Shown here: one piece after another, positions 16,190-23,923 of the stretch
How the letters are laid out: every line of letters begins with the position of its first letter
How positions within the stretch are numbered: the stretch's first letter is position 1
Origin: an uncultured Clostridia bacterium
Lineage (GTDB): Bacteria > Bacillota > Clostridia > Christensenellales > UBA1242
Direction of reading: 5' to 3'
Assembly: GCA_947384015.1 (NCBI GenBank)
Contig: CANDFN010000002.1
Coordinates: 1-32,544, forward strand
Length of the DNA: 32,544 nt
Translations under genes and position numbers: made by a program
Notes under the pieces: generated by a model
The model's input: only the letters and a program-made list of their open reading frames with translations
Databases searched by the model: none
Told to the model about the DNA's origin: nothing

Positions 16190-16218
16190 ATTTTAAAATA
16201 AACATAAAAAAAACGCAA
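16190..16218 (-). promoter_or_regulatory. Promoter of lgt, leaderless start
   Basis: TTGCGT (16213-16218), a 17-nt spacer and TAAAAT (16190-16195) on the minus strand, ending 6 nt before the lgt ATG. The -35 hexamer is also one arm of an inverted repeat (16209-16272). Confidence 0.55.
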
Positions 16219-16272
16219 CTAAATTTTTAACCTTCCTTTTAATTGATAAAAATCGTCATTAATTGCGTTTTT
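16209..16272 (-). terminator. Long-loop inverted repeat, likely terminator of the 16278 gene
   Basis: AAAAACGCAA and TTGCGTTTTT form a perfect 10-bp stem across a 44-nt loop, with T's after it on the minus strand. It starts 5 nt past the stop of the 16278 gene. The long loop makes termination less sure than for the other hairpins; the second arm doubles as the lgt -35. Confidence 0.5.
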
Positions 16273-16277
16273 GTTTT

Positions 16278-16961
16278 TTAAGCAAATATTAAAAGTTCTT
16301 CTTCTAATTTTCTGCCAGTTAAAGAATTGTAAACTTGTGCAAATTTTTCTTTTGTTATACCACAAAGTGAACAAATCTTTTCCATTTTTTGTTTATAGTC
16401 ATCAAAATAATTGTCTAAATTTTCAATAAACTTTTCCGAACAAGATTGTTTACTACGGGCAATTTGGTAACTTTTTTCTGCCATAGAAAGCACAAACATT
16501 AAAACCATTAATTTTTTGTCTTTATAAAATTCTGCATCATTTATTTGTGCATCCTTACCAGACAAAGAGTATCCTTTTAAAGCCTCTATTTGTTTGGCTG
16601 TTAAAAGTATATTTTCACAAGTGCATTCACCGTCTATATCGTAAACATCATAAACTCCGTCTTTACCAAAAATTGCAATATGGTCTATTTGCATAATAAG
16701 GCTATTAAACTTTTTATCTACAACCAACCCTCCACGATTAGTTATGATTTGGCATTTAGTTCTGCTTTTTGAAACAGCAATAAATCTGTGTGTAGAAGCA
16801 GTTGGTAAAATGCTAGAGTAATCAAACCCTGTAACAAACTGATTTGTTTTATTGTCATACATTGCTTGTCTACCATTTTCGTTTTGAAAAATTGTAACTT
16901 TATTTGTTTTTAATACCATTTCTAAAGTTTGCGCTGTCTGTTTTTTATTGTTATTTTTCAT
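16278..16961 (-). CDS. Hypothetical protein
   Basis: 227 residues, soluble, no signal peptide. The first 120 residues look beta-rich with short repeated strand-turn units (KVTIFQNENGRQAMYDNKTN; HIAIFGKDGVYDVYDIDGEC), somewhat like WG-type beta repeats. The C-terminal 80 residues are helical with a C-S-L-C pair. It has a GAGGAG ribosome site and a consensus promoter (16977-17004), divergent from glmM, with an inverted repeat after it, so it is a single-gene unit. I do not recognise a family and assign no function. Confidence 0.65.
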   Translation of the reverse strand: MKNNNKKQTAQTLEMVLKTNKVTIFQNENGRQAMYDNKTNQFVTGFDYSSILPTASTHRFIAVSKSRTKCQIITNRGGLVVDKKFNSLIMQIDHIAIFGKDGVYDVYDIDGECTCENILLTAKQIEALKGYSLSGKDAQINDAEFYKDKKLMVLMFVLSMAEKSYQIARSKQSCSEKFIENLDNYFDDYKQKMEKICSLCGITKEKFAQVYNSLTGRKLEEELLIFA

Positions 16962-16976
16962 AATATCTCCTCATCT

Positions 16977-17004
16977 ATTTTACATATTATCAACTATTTG
17001 TCAA
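16977..17004 (-). promoter_or_regulatory. Sigma-A promoter of the 16961 gene
   Basis: TTGACA (16999-17004), a 16-nt spacer ending in TG-T, and TAAAAT (16977-16982) on the minus strand. Confidence 0.75.
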
Positions 17005-17057
17005 TAGATAAATGATAAAATTTAAACAAAATTTTTATCTAAATCATATTTAACTAT

Positions 17058-18329
17058 ATGAAATATTTTGGAACAGATGGAATAAGAGGAATTGTAAATG
17101 AAAGCATAACCTCCTCGCTATTAAAAAAGATTGCTAAAGCCTTAGTTATTTATTACAAAAAACATTCTTTACAAAAACGAATTATTGTAGGCAACGATAG
17201 TCGTGCTAGTAGCAGCTACATATTGTCAATTATGGAAAGTGTTCTTTTAAAATATGGCATTAGTGTTGACTTTATTGGAACATGCTCTAGCCCATGTTTA
17301 GCCCATCTTACACAAAAGCATGGTTATCCTTTAGGCATGATGATATCAGCCTCTCATAACAGCCATGAATATAATGGAATTAAGTTTTTTAACATGTTTG
17401 GTGAAAAAATTAATGAAGAAACAGAGCAAGAATTAGAAAACTATTTCAATAAAAGAATTTATTGCCAAACACAATTTGCGCAACATTTAGATAAGCACAA
17501 ATTAAAAGATGAATACATAAACTTTTTAAAGCAAATTAAAAATTCTAATTTCCCTTGTGTTTTTGATTGTGCCAACGGCGGTGCAAGTAAAATTATTAAA
17601 CAAGTGTTTACCAATATAAAATTTATTAACTCTTTACCTAATGGAGAAAATATAAACAAAAATGCTGGTTGCACAAGCGTTGAAATGTTAAAAAGCGTTT
17701 GTGTAAGTGAAGGCAAAATTGGTTTTGCTGTGGATGGTGATGCAGACCGATTAAACATTGTAACTCCTGCTGGGGAAGTAATTAAAGGGGATAAAATTTT
17801 ATACATATTAGCCCGCCAATTTTTAAAGGCAGACGATGTTGTTGTTGGCACAATTTACTCTAACTCTGGTTTAGAAGAAAGCTTAAAAAAGTTAAAAATA
17901 AAGCTGGTTCGCGCCGGGGTTGGAGATAAATTGGTATACGAAAAAATGTGCGAACAAATAAGTTTAATTGGTGGTGAAAATGCTGGGCACATTATATTTA
18001 GAAAATATTTAAACACTGGCGATGGTGTGCTTACTGCAATTTTAATTTTAAACATTTTAGAGCGTAACAACTGCACTATTGAAGATTTGTTAAAGCCATA
18101 CACCGAATATTATCAAGCAGAGTCAAATATAAAAATTACCAACAATTTTACCATACCTAATGACGCCAAAGTTTTAATAAATAAATATGAAGAATATGGT
18201 GCAAGAATAATTGTTCGCCCTAGCGGAACAGAACCTGTTGTGCGCATAATGGTAGAACATGAAAATGAAGAAATGGCTAAAATTTACTTAATAAGCATAG
18301 AAAATTGCATAAATAACACCTGTTTTTAG
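17058..18329 (+). CDS. glmM: Phosphoglucosamine mutase-type phosphohexomutase
   Basis: Interconverts glucosamine-6-phosphate and glucosamine-1-phosphate on the way to UDP-GlcNAc and peptidoglycan. All four phosphohexomutase landmarks are present: the phosphoserine loop MMISASHNS (catalytic Ser99), the Mg-binding DGDADR (226-231), the sugar-specificity loop GGENAGHI, and the phosphate-binding loop RPSGTEPVVR near residue 390. The start MKYFGTDGIRG is typical of GlmM. At 423 residues it is slightly shorter than the usual 445-450. There is no clear Shine-Dalgarno; CATATT lies 7 nt before the ATG with TTAAAC 17 nt further up, so it may also be leaderless. The stop codon lies inside the terminator hairpin. 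A related phosphomannomutase function cannot be fully excluded. Confidence 0.9.
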   Translation: MKYFGTDGIRGIVNESITSSLLKKIAKALVIYYKKHSLQKRIIVGNDSRASSSYILSIMESVLLKYGISVDFIGTCSSPCLAHLTQKHGYPLGMMISASHNSHEYNGIKFFNMFGEKINEETEQELENYFNKRIYCQTQFAQHLDKHKLKDEYINFLKQIKNSNFPCVFDCANGGASKIIKQVFTNIKFINSLPNGENINKNAGCTSVEMLKSVCVSEGKIGFAVDGDADRLNIVTPAGEVIKGDKILYILARQFLKADDVVVGTIYSNSGLEESLKKLKIKLVRAGVGDKLVYEKMCEQISLIGGENAGHIIFRKYLNTGDGVLTAILILNILERNNCTIEDLLKPYTEYYQAESNIKITNNFTIPNDAKVLINKYEEYGARIIVRPSGTEPVVRIMVEHENEEMAKIYLISIENCINNTCF

Positions 18330-18337
18330 GTGTTTTT
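18315..18337 (+). terminator. Intrinsic terminator of glmM
   Basis: AACACC pairs with GGTGTT around an 8-nt loop, then a T-run. The glmM stop codon TAG is in the hairpin. Confidence 0.85.
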
Positions 18338-18396
18338 TATTTAATTTTAATAAATTTTCTATTTTTGTTTTATACAACTTTTAGATTTAAATCATT

Positions 18397-18424
18397 TTGT
18401 TTAACAACCGTTTTGTGTTATAAT
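18397..18424 (+). promoter_or_regulatory. Promoter of ung, leaderless start
   Basis: TTGTTT (18397-18402), a 16-nt spacer containing TG one base before the box, and TATAAT (18419-18424). The -10 box ends 6 nt before the ATG and there is no Shine-Dalgarno. Confidence 0.75.
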
Positions 18425-18430
18425 TTTAAT

Positions 18431-19096
18431 ATGAATTATGTTTTAGCAAAAGACTGGAGCGAAGCATTAGCAAACCGCTTTGAACAAGATTATAAACGAA
18501 ATCTATTTAATTGGCTAGAAAGTGAATATAACGCAAAGCCAGTTTTTCCGCCAAAGGAAAAAATATTTAATGCACTAAACCTTGTGCCAATAAAACAAGC
18601 CAAGGTTGTAATTATTGGGCAAGACCCCTACCATGTGCGCGGGCAAGCGGACGGCTTGGCATTTAGTTGCCATAATGGAACACCTCAGCCCTCTTTAACA
18701 AATATCTTTAAAGAAATTAATGCCGATTTGGGCGTTACTATGTCTGGCTCTACCGATTTAACCCCATGGGCAAAACAAGGTGTGGTTTTGCTAAACACAA
18801 GCCTTACAGTAATAGAACATCAACCAGCTAGCCATGCCACACCTGCTTGGAAAACTTTTACCAATGAAATAGTTAAGATTTTAAACGAACAAAACCAGCC
18901 TCTTGTATTTATGCTTTGGGGCAACCATGCAAAAAGTTTTTTACCTTTCTTAAACAACCCAAATCATTTAATATTAACATCTGCTCACCCAAGCCCATTT
19001 TCTGCTTACAACGGATTTTTTGGTTGCAAGCATTTTAGCAAATGCAATCAGTTTTTAACAGAGCATGGTTTAGAACCTATTAATTGGCAAATTTAA
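18431..19096 (+). CDS. ung: Uracil-DNA glycosylase, family 1
   Basis: Removes uracil from DNA, starting base-excision repair of deaminated cytosine or misincorporated dUMP. 221 residues, normal for the family. The water-activating loop is VVIIGQDPYHVRGQADGLAF (Asp65 catalytic). LLNTSLTVIEHQPASHA, LVFMLWGNHAKS and the minor-groove loop HPSPFSAYNGFFGCKHF (catalytic His) are all intact. I start at 18431 rather than the upstream in-frame ATG at 18365, because the TATAAT box lies between them. A degraded GNAT gene starts 7 nt after the stop codon and may be co-transcribed. Confidence 0.97.
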   Translation: MNYVLAKDWSEALANRFEQDYKRNLFNWLESEYNAKPVFPPKEKIFNALNLVPIKQAKVVIIGQDPYHVRGQADGLAFSCHNGTPQPSLTNIFKEINADLGVTMSGSTDLTPWAKQGVVLLNTSLTVIEHQPASHATPAWKTFTNEIVKILNEQNQPLVFMLWGNHAKSFLPFLNNPNHLILTSAHPSPFSAYNGFFGCKHFSKCNQFLTEHGLEPINWQI

Positions 19097-19103
19097 GTGA
19101 GAT

Positions 19104-19680
19104 ATGAAAGATAAACTTATAAAATTAAAAGATGAAGAAATATTAACACACTATTTAAACTATGTAAAATTAGATTTTCCAAAAAAACGAAACACAATCC
19201 GCTAAAAGTATTGGTAAATACATAGATTTAAATATTGCTTTAATGCATTTATATAAGGTAGACTCAGATATTGTCGGCTGGGCATTTTTGACAGTGGACA
19301 AAAAATGTAAACTTGCCTTTCTACAATATTTAGCGATATTTAAAACATTTAGAAACAAAGGTTATGGTGGCGAATTTTTATTAAATTTAAAAAATAAACT
19401 TAAAAATTATAACGGAATATTTTTAGATTGCGAAGCAGTTGAAATCAACAACCCCGTGCAAGAAAAAAGACAACAATTTTACAGCAACAATGGCTTTATT
19501 AAAAGTGACTTGGAAACCATTTGTTGGGATGTCCATTATAATTATTTTTATATTCCAATTAAAAATAACAATATAAAAAGTGATGATTTGTTTGATAGTT
19601 TAACTGAAACTTTTTTAATTAAACACAACAAAAAATATTTAGAAGAAAATTTTAAAAGGATTAATAATGATAAAAATTAG
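19104..19680 (+). pseudogene. GNAT acetyltransferase, frameshifted in an A7 run
   Basis: An ATG at 19104 opens a frame that runs 33 codons and stops at 19203-19205. The remainder continues in another frame through 19680. The shift lies at the A7 run at 19181-19187: with one A fewer, the frame reads ...LDFPKNETQSAKSIGKYID... without interruption into LMHLYKVDSDIVGWAFLTV. The joined protein of about 191 residues looks like a GNAT fold, with LAFLQYLAIFKTFRNKGYGG as the acetyl-CoA binding motif A. The 145-residue part from 19243 has no good ribosome site. It may be a decayed gene, an assembly or sequencing error in the homopolymer, or slippage-based expression. Its end overlaps the next GNAT gene by 14 nt. 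Substrate unknown. Confidence 0.7.
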
Positions 19681-20122
19681 AAAAGCCACTTTACAAGACA
19701 CTCTAGCCATTCAACTTTTAAACAATCAGCTTTGCAATTTAGAAAGAGAAAAGTTTGATAAATACCTAATAAAAGATTATGCAACATCTAAGGAAGGCGA
19801 AGAATATTTTAAAAACTCTATAAAAAATGACTATGTTATTGTTGCAGAAGAAAATAAAAAAGTAGTTGGATATCTTTTGGGCGCAAGAAACGATGTTGTT
19901 TATTATAATTTTAAAATAGCGGAGTTGTGCAACATGTGTATAGATGAGGCATATAGACATCACGGCATTGGCACACTACTTTACAAAGAGTTTGAAAAAC
20001 ATTTTAATAGTTTGGGTATAACCCACTTTACAGTTACAGCATCTTTTAAGAATGAAAGTGCAAAGGCTTTTTATAAAAAAATGGGGTTTGAAGAAATTAA
20101 TACAACCTTTATTAAAGAATAA
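19667..20122 (+). CDS. GNAT-family N-acetyltransferase
   Basis: 151 residues, the usual size for a single GNAT domain that moves an acetyl group from acetyl-CoA to an amine. Motif A is ELCNMCIDEAYRHHGIGTLL (pyrophosphate loop R-H-H-G-I-G) and motif B is near HFTVTASFKNESAKAFYKKM followed by GFEEI, as in Rim-like acetyltransferases and many small resistance or metabolism enzymes. The acceptor cannot be told from sequence. It overlaps the preceding frameshifted GNAT gene by 14 nt, so the pair is probably translationally coupled. Confidence 0.85.
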   Translation: MIKIRKATLQDTLAIQLLNNQLCNLEREKFDKYLIKDYATSKEGEEYFKNSIKNDYVIVAEENKKVVGYLLGARNDVVYYNFKIAELCNMCIDEAYRHHGIGTLLYKEFEKHFNSLGITHFTVTASFKNESAKAFYKKMGFEEINTTFIKE

Positions 20123-20140
20123 AAAAATTATTTCATTTAA

Positions 20141-20169
20141 TTGACAAAAGCATTTGTGAATGATAAAAT
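20141..20169 (+). promoter_or_regulatory. Sigma-A promoter of the ileS attenuator
   Basis: TTGACA (20141-20146), a 17-nt spacer, TAAAAT (20164-20169). The -10 box ends 6 nt before the leader-peptide ATG at 20176, so the leader peptide is read from a leaderless start. Confidence 0.88.
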
Positions 20170-20175
20170 AGAAAT

Positions 20176-20220
20176 ATGTATAAAGCAATTATAGCAAGCA
20201 GCATTATTATTAACATCTAA
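20176..20220 (+). CDS. Ile-rich leader peptide of ileS (14 codons)
   Basis: ATG to TAA reads MYKAIIASSIIINI: six of 14 residues are isoleucine, including three ATT in a row and the rare ATA. There is no Shine-Dalgarno; the ATG lies at the expected transcription start. Its stop codon lies in a small hairpin (20213-20232). Directly after it come the alternative antiterminator and terminator and then ileS. A peptide rich in the amino acid handled by the downstream synthetase is the signature of ribosome-mediated attenuation, in which slow decoding of Ile codons keeps transcription going. Too short for normal gene prediction. The role is inferred; codon content and position are plain in the sequence. 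Confidence 0.75.
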   Translation: MYKAIIASSIIINI

Positions 20221-20281
20221 TTAATTAGGTGTGCGATTTGCTGTAATAATAAAAAATGTCAGCAAAACGCTGGCATTTTTT
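20213..20281 (+). promoter_or_regulatory. ileS transcription attenuator: alternative hairpins
   Basis: Hairpin A: ACATCTAA (20213-20220) pairs with TTAGGTGT (20225-20232). Antiterminator: GCGATTTGCTG (20233-20243) pairs with CAGCAAAACGC (20260-20270), ten pairs and one A-A mismatch. Terminator: ATGTCAGC (20256-20263) pairs with GCTGGCAT (20269-20276), one G-T pair, extended by A-T pairs into a T-run. Antiterminator and terminator both need 20260-20270 and cannot coexist. A further alternative pairs TTATTATTA in the Ile codons (20204-20212) with TAATAATAA (20244-20252). Pairings were found by eye. Confidence 0.75.
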
Positions 20282-20299
20282 AAAAAGAGAGGTATTAAA

Positions 20300-23200
20300 G
20301 TGAAAAAAGAAAACAGCAACTTAAACTATGTAGAAATGGAAAAGCAGATGCTTAATTTTTGGCAGAATAACGACATCTTTGAAAAGTTAAAAGCCAAAAA
20401 TAAAAAGACTGGCAAATATTTTGCCACCCTAGACGGCCCTATTACTGCAAATTATAACATGGGGCTACACCATGCCTATAACCGCACCTTTAAAGATGCG
20501 ATGTTTAAGTTTGAAGCACTTTGCGGTTACGATCAACATTATCAAAATGGTTTTGACTCTCATGGTTTGCCTGTAGAAAAAAAGGTTGAAGAAGCATTAG
20601 GCTTAGACAGCAAACAAGATATTGAAAAATATGGCATAGATAAGTTTGTTAAAGCTTGTATGGATTCTGTAGACAAATATTCTGCATCTCAAACACAATC
20701 TTCTATTCGTTTAGGTCAGTGGATGAATTGGGACGATAGTTACTACACAAACAGCGATAGCAACATCACTGCAATTTGGTATTTTTTGAAGAAATGCCAT
20801 GAAAAAGGCTGGATTCAACAATCTTACCGCCCAACTCCATGGTGCACTCGTTGCGGAACAAGCATAGCAGAAAACGACATGTCTGGAGATGACGTTTATC
20901 GCAACGATACCTGCCAAGCAATTTTCTTCAAATGCCCAATTAAAGATAGCAATAACGATATTCTAGTTTGGACAACCACCCCTTGGACGTTATGTGCAAA
21001 TGTGGCAGTTGCTGTTAATCCAGATTTTGATTACAATATTGTAAAAATAAAATCTTCTAATCGTAACCTAATTGTTATGGCAAGTCTTATGAAAGTGCTT
21101 AAAGACGACGCTTGCGAAGTTTTAAAAACAGTTAAAGGAAGTGAACTTGTAGGTCTTAGTTACGAAACTTGTTTCCCAGAACTTAGCGAACAACAATTTG
21201 TTCATAAAATTGTCGCATGGGATTTGGTTGATGCAACCGAAGGTGCAGGTGCCGTCCACATCGCCCCTGGTTGCGGTGAAAGTGACTACGATTTAGGCAA
21301 AAGCCTAGGATTAAAAAATGTTGTGCCTATTGACGAAGCTGGTTTATTTTACCCAAGCTTTGGAGTTTTAGCTGGCAAAGATGCCAACAATGACGAAACT
21401 CGCGATTTTATTTTTGACGAATTAAGCAAACGAGGCAAGGTTTATTACACACACAAATACACTCACCGTTACCCACACTGCCACAGATGTAAACGCCCTA
21501 TTGTTTACAGACTAATCAGCCAATGGGTAATTAAAATGGATGAAATTCGCCCTAGCCTAATTACAGCTATAGACGATGTAGAATTTAACCCAGATTTTAT
21601 GAAAAAACGTATGTTAGACTGGCTTAACAATATGGGAGATTGGTCTATTAGCCGTAACAGATATTATGGGTTGCCTTTGCCATTTTACCCTTGTAAAAAC
21701 TGTGGAGAAGTAACAGTTGTTGGTAGTTTAGACGAATTAAAAAGTCTTTCTTCCAGTGCCGAAGTAGATTCAATGCCGCACATCCACCGCCCATATATAG
21801 ACAAAATTAAAATCAACTGCCCAAAATGTGGTAGTAAAGTAGAGCGAATTAAAGAAGTTGGCGATGCTTGGCTAGATGCAGGCATTACTCCATTTAGCAC
21901 CAAAAAGTATTTTACTGACAAAGAGTTTTTTAATAAAAATTTCCCAATAGAATGTGTAATAGAAGCAAAAGAACAAGTGCGTTTGTGGTTTTATAGCCTA
22001 CTTGTCATGAGTGTTGTGCTTACTGGAAAAGCTCCTTATAAACGCATTGGGACAACCCCAATGTTATTAGATAGAGAGGGCAAAAAACTTTCTAAATCTA
22101 GCCCTAATAACATACCATTAGACACCGTGTTTGAAGAAATTGGTGCAGACATTGTGCGTTATAATTTTGTAGCCACCCCGCTTACAAATGATGTTCGTTT
22201 TAGTAGAGAAACCTGTGACGAAGTTAAACGTAAACTTTTAGGACTTTGGAATGCTTACATCTTCTTAAACACTTATGCTTGTTTTGACAATCCTGACTTA
22301 ACAAGCTACTACCCTAAAGAAAATAGCCTAGCATTTATTGATAAATGGTTAATTAACCGTGTTAACGAATTTACTGCAAATGCTAAAGATGCTTACAACA
22401 AGCAAATGTTTGGTGCAGTAAGTAAAGACTTTGAATTATTGGTTGACGAACTTACAAACTGGTATATTCGCAATAACCGCAGACGTTTTTATAAAAGCGA
22501 AAATAACGAGGACACAACTAATGCTTATTTTTGCCTAAATTACGCAATTAAAAATATATGTATGGTAATGTTTCCTATTACTCCATTCTTAAGTGAATAC
22601 TTATGGCAAAATGTAGTGCGTGAACTAGACAAAAACGCAACTGAAAGCGTTGCTCTTAATGGTTATAATATTGCAGAATACAAGGTTAAAGATTCTGGCT
22701 TTACAGAAAAAACTAATATGGTTCGCACTATATTTGCACTTGCAAGCAAACTAAGAAACGAGAATCAAATAAAAGTTAAACAGCCACTAAAAACTATGTA
22801 TATCAATGGTAACAAAACAGTAGCCGAAGCTGTTAAATTATATTACGACATAATTTCTAGCGAACTAAACATTAAGCAAGTTGTTATGGAACATGACAAC
22901 TCTAAGTTTAATGACGAATATCTAACCCTAGATTTCCGCAAGGCTGGCGCTGTGCTTAAAGGAGATGTTCAAAAGGTTAAAAATTTGTTAACCGAGGCTA
23001 GCGAAAAAGAAATGACAAGCATGGTGGCGGAATATAAAAATGGTAAAGTTAAAATTAATAACACAGAGTTAGACAGCACTTTGTTTACACTAGCAACCAA
23101 ACCAAAACAAGAATATGTTGTTGCAAGCGAGGGTGACATCACTGTTGTGCTAGACACTACCCTTGATAGAGATTTGATGTTAGAAGGTATGAGCCGTGAA

Positions 23201-23431
23201 TTAATACGTTCTGCCCAAGTGCTTAGAAAACTTGGTGGTTTTAATGTTGATGACCGCATTGACATAGAATTTGTAACAGATAGTGCAGATCTTAACGAAA
23301 TTGTAATTAAATTTGCAAATAAAATTAAAAGTGAACTTTTAGCGCGCGATATTAAACCTTTAACCAACCCAGAAGTAAACGAAGTAACCGAAATTGGTGA
23401 CGAAAAAATTACAATAAAAATGAAAAGATAG
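20300..23431 (+). CDS. ileS: Isoleucyl-tRNA synthetase
   Basis: Charges tRNA-Ile, with a class I core, an editing domain and a C-terminal tail. 1043 residues, the length of the longer, eukaryote-like IleRS type. The HIGH-type signature is unusual: DGPITANYNMGLHHAYNRT (residues 45-63) has GLHH in place of H-x-G-H, as I recall for one IleRS branch. KKLSKS is at 595-600. Cysteine pairs (CTRCGTS, CHRCKRP, CKNCGE, CPKCGSK) suggest zinc binding. The anticodon region contains WYIRNNRRRFYKS. I use the GTG at 20300 with AGAGG upstream; the open frame from 20231 is attenuator sequence. A mupirocin-tolerant type is possible but unproven. The shared terminator at 23457 ends it. Confidence 0.95.
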   Translation: MKKENSNLNYVEMEKQMLNFWQNNDIFEKLKAKNKKTGKYFATLDGPITANYNMGLHHAYNRTFKDAMFKFEALCGYDQHYQNGFDSHGLPVEKKVEEALGLDSKQDIEKYGIDKFVKACMDSVDKYSASQTQSSIRLGQWMNWDDSYYTNSDSNITAIWYFLKKCHEKGWIQQSYRPTPWCTRCGTSIAENDMSGDDVYRNDTCQAIFFKCPIKDSNNDILVWTTTPWTLCANVAVAVNPDFDYNIVKIKSSNRNLIVMASLMKVLKDDACEVLKTVKGSELVGLSYETCFPELSEQQFVHKIVAWDLVDATEGAGAVHIAPGCGESDYDLGKSLGLKNVVPIDEAGLFYPSFGVLAGKDANNDETRDFIFDELSKRGKVYYTHKYTHRYPHCHRCKRPIVYRLISQWVIKMDEIRPSLITAIDDVEFNPDFMKKRMLDWLNNMGDWSISRNRYYGLPLPFYPCKNCGEVTVVGSLDELKSLSSSAEVDSMPHIHRPYIDKIKINCPKCGSKVERIKEVGDAWLDAGITPFSTKKYFTDKEFFNKNFPIECVIEAKEQVRLWFYSLLVMSVVLTGKAPYKRIGTTPMLLDREGKKLSKSSPNNIPLDTVFEEIGADIVRYNFVATPLTNDVRFSRETCDEVKRKLLGLWNAYIFLNTYACFDNPDLTSYYPKENSLAFIDKWLINRVNEFTANAKDAYNKQMFGAVSKDFELLVDELTNWYIRNNRRRFYKSENNEDTTNAYFCLNYAIKNICMVMFPITPFLSEYLWQNVVRELDKNATESVALNGYNIAEYKVKDSGFTEKTNMVRTIFALASKLRNENQIKVKQPLKTMYINGNKTVAEAVKLYYDIISSELNIKQVVMEHDNSKFNDEYLTLDFRKAGAVLKGDVQKVKNLLTEASEKEMTSMVAEYKNGKVKINNTELDSTLFTLATKPKQEYVVASEGDITVVLDTTLDRDLMLEGMSRELIRSAQVLRKLGGFNVDDRIDIEFVTDSADLNEIVIKFANKIKSELLARDIKPLTNPEVNEVTEIGDEKITIKMKR

Positions 23432-23456
23432 TTTTAAATTGCTTTTTGATTACAAT

Positions 23457-23497
23457 AAAAAAGCCATTGCTTTAGTTGTTGCAATGGTTTTTTATTT
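23457..23497. terminator. Two-way terminator between ileS and acpS
   Basis: AAAAAGCCATTGC pairs with GCAATGGTTTTTT around a 10-nt loop with A's before and T's after, so it can act on both strands between convergent genes. Confidence 0.9.
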
Positions 23498-23526
23498 TTT
23501 AATTTGTTTTTTGCTTTTATTTTATC

Positions 23527-23883
23527 TTATTTTAAAAGCACAACTGCTGTAGCATAGCCTTTACAGTGAGAGATACTTATTTCTACATTAAATAAGCCAT
23601 CATCCAATTCTTTTTTTGCAATTAAATCTTTAACATATTTTGTTAAGTTTATATACGGTTTTCCAGTATCTGTATGTAGAACCTCTATTTTTTTATACTC
23701 AATTTCAGGGTTATCCAAAGCTTTAACAAATGCTTCCTTTACACAAAAATAACCACAAAGATGTTCGGCAACATTCACATACTGTTTTGCATATTCCATT
23801 TCTTTTTTTGTAAATATTCTTGAACATTCTTTATCTGTCCACGCCAAAAACCTATCTGTAACCTCTATATCTATACCTATCAT
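23527..23883 (-). CDS. acpS: Holo-[acyl-carrier-protein] synthase
   Basis: Transfers phosphopantetheine from CoA to the serine of acyl carrier protein, needed for fatty acid synthesis. 118 residues, normal for AcpS, which works as a trimer. MIGIDIEVTDRF holds the Mg-binding Asp and CVKEAFVKAL the family's conserved Lys-Glu-Ala segment. FTKKEMEYAK and the C-terminal ISISHCKGYATAVVLL are standard. A GGAG ribosome site precedes the ATG. It lies on the minus strand downstream of recX, about 40 nt apart, and may share its transcript. Confidence 0.95.
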   Translation of the reverse strand: MIGIDIEVTDRFLAWTDKECSRIFTKKEMEYAKQYVNVAEHLCGYFCVKEAFVKALDNPEIEYKKIEVLHTDTGKPYINLTKYVKDLIAKKELDDGLFNVEISISHCKGYATAVVLLK

Positions 23884-23923
23884 GCTTTTCTCCTAAAACT
23901 ATAATAAATTCAATTACACAAAC

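Noticed and set aside
17459..17851. 130-residue minus-strand ORF inside glmM
   Set aside because: Shadow frame of a clear core gene, with no ribosome site.
18365..18430. N-terminal extension of ung
   Set aside because: It contains the promoter and its residues do not resemble Ung; the ATG at 18431 fits the family.
20231..20299. Upstream extension of ileS
   Set aside because: These codons are attenuator hairpins; the GTG at 20300 has AGAGG and matches the usual IleRS start.
20123..20299. Ile T-box riboswitch
   Set aside because: No GGTGG-ACCGCG sequence and no stem I features; the space is too short for a T-box.
22969..23367. 132-residue minus-strand ORF inside ileS
   Set aside because: Shadow frame of ileS; composition typical of antisense frames.
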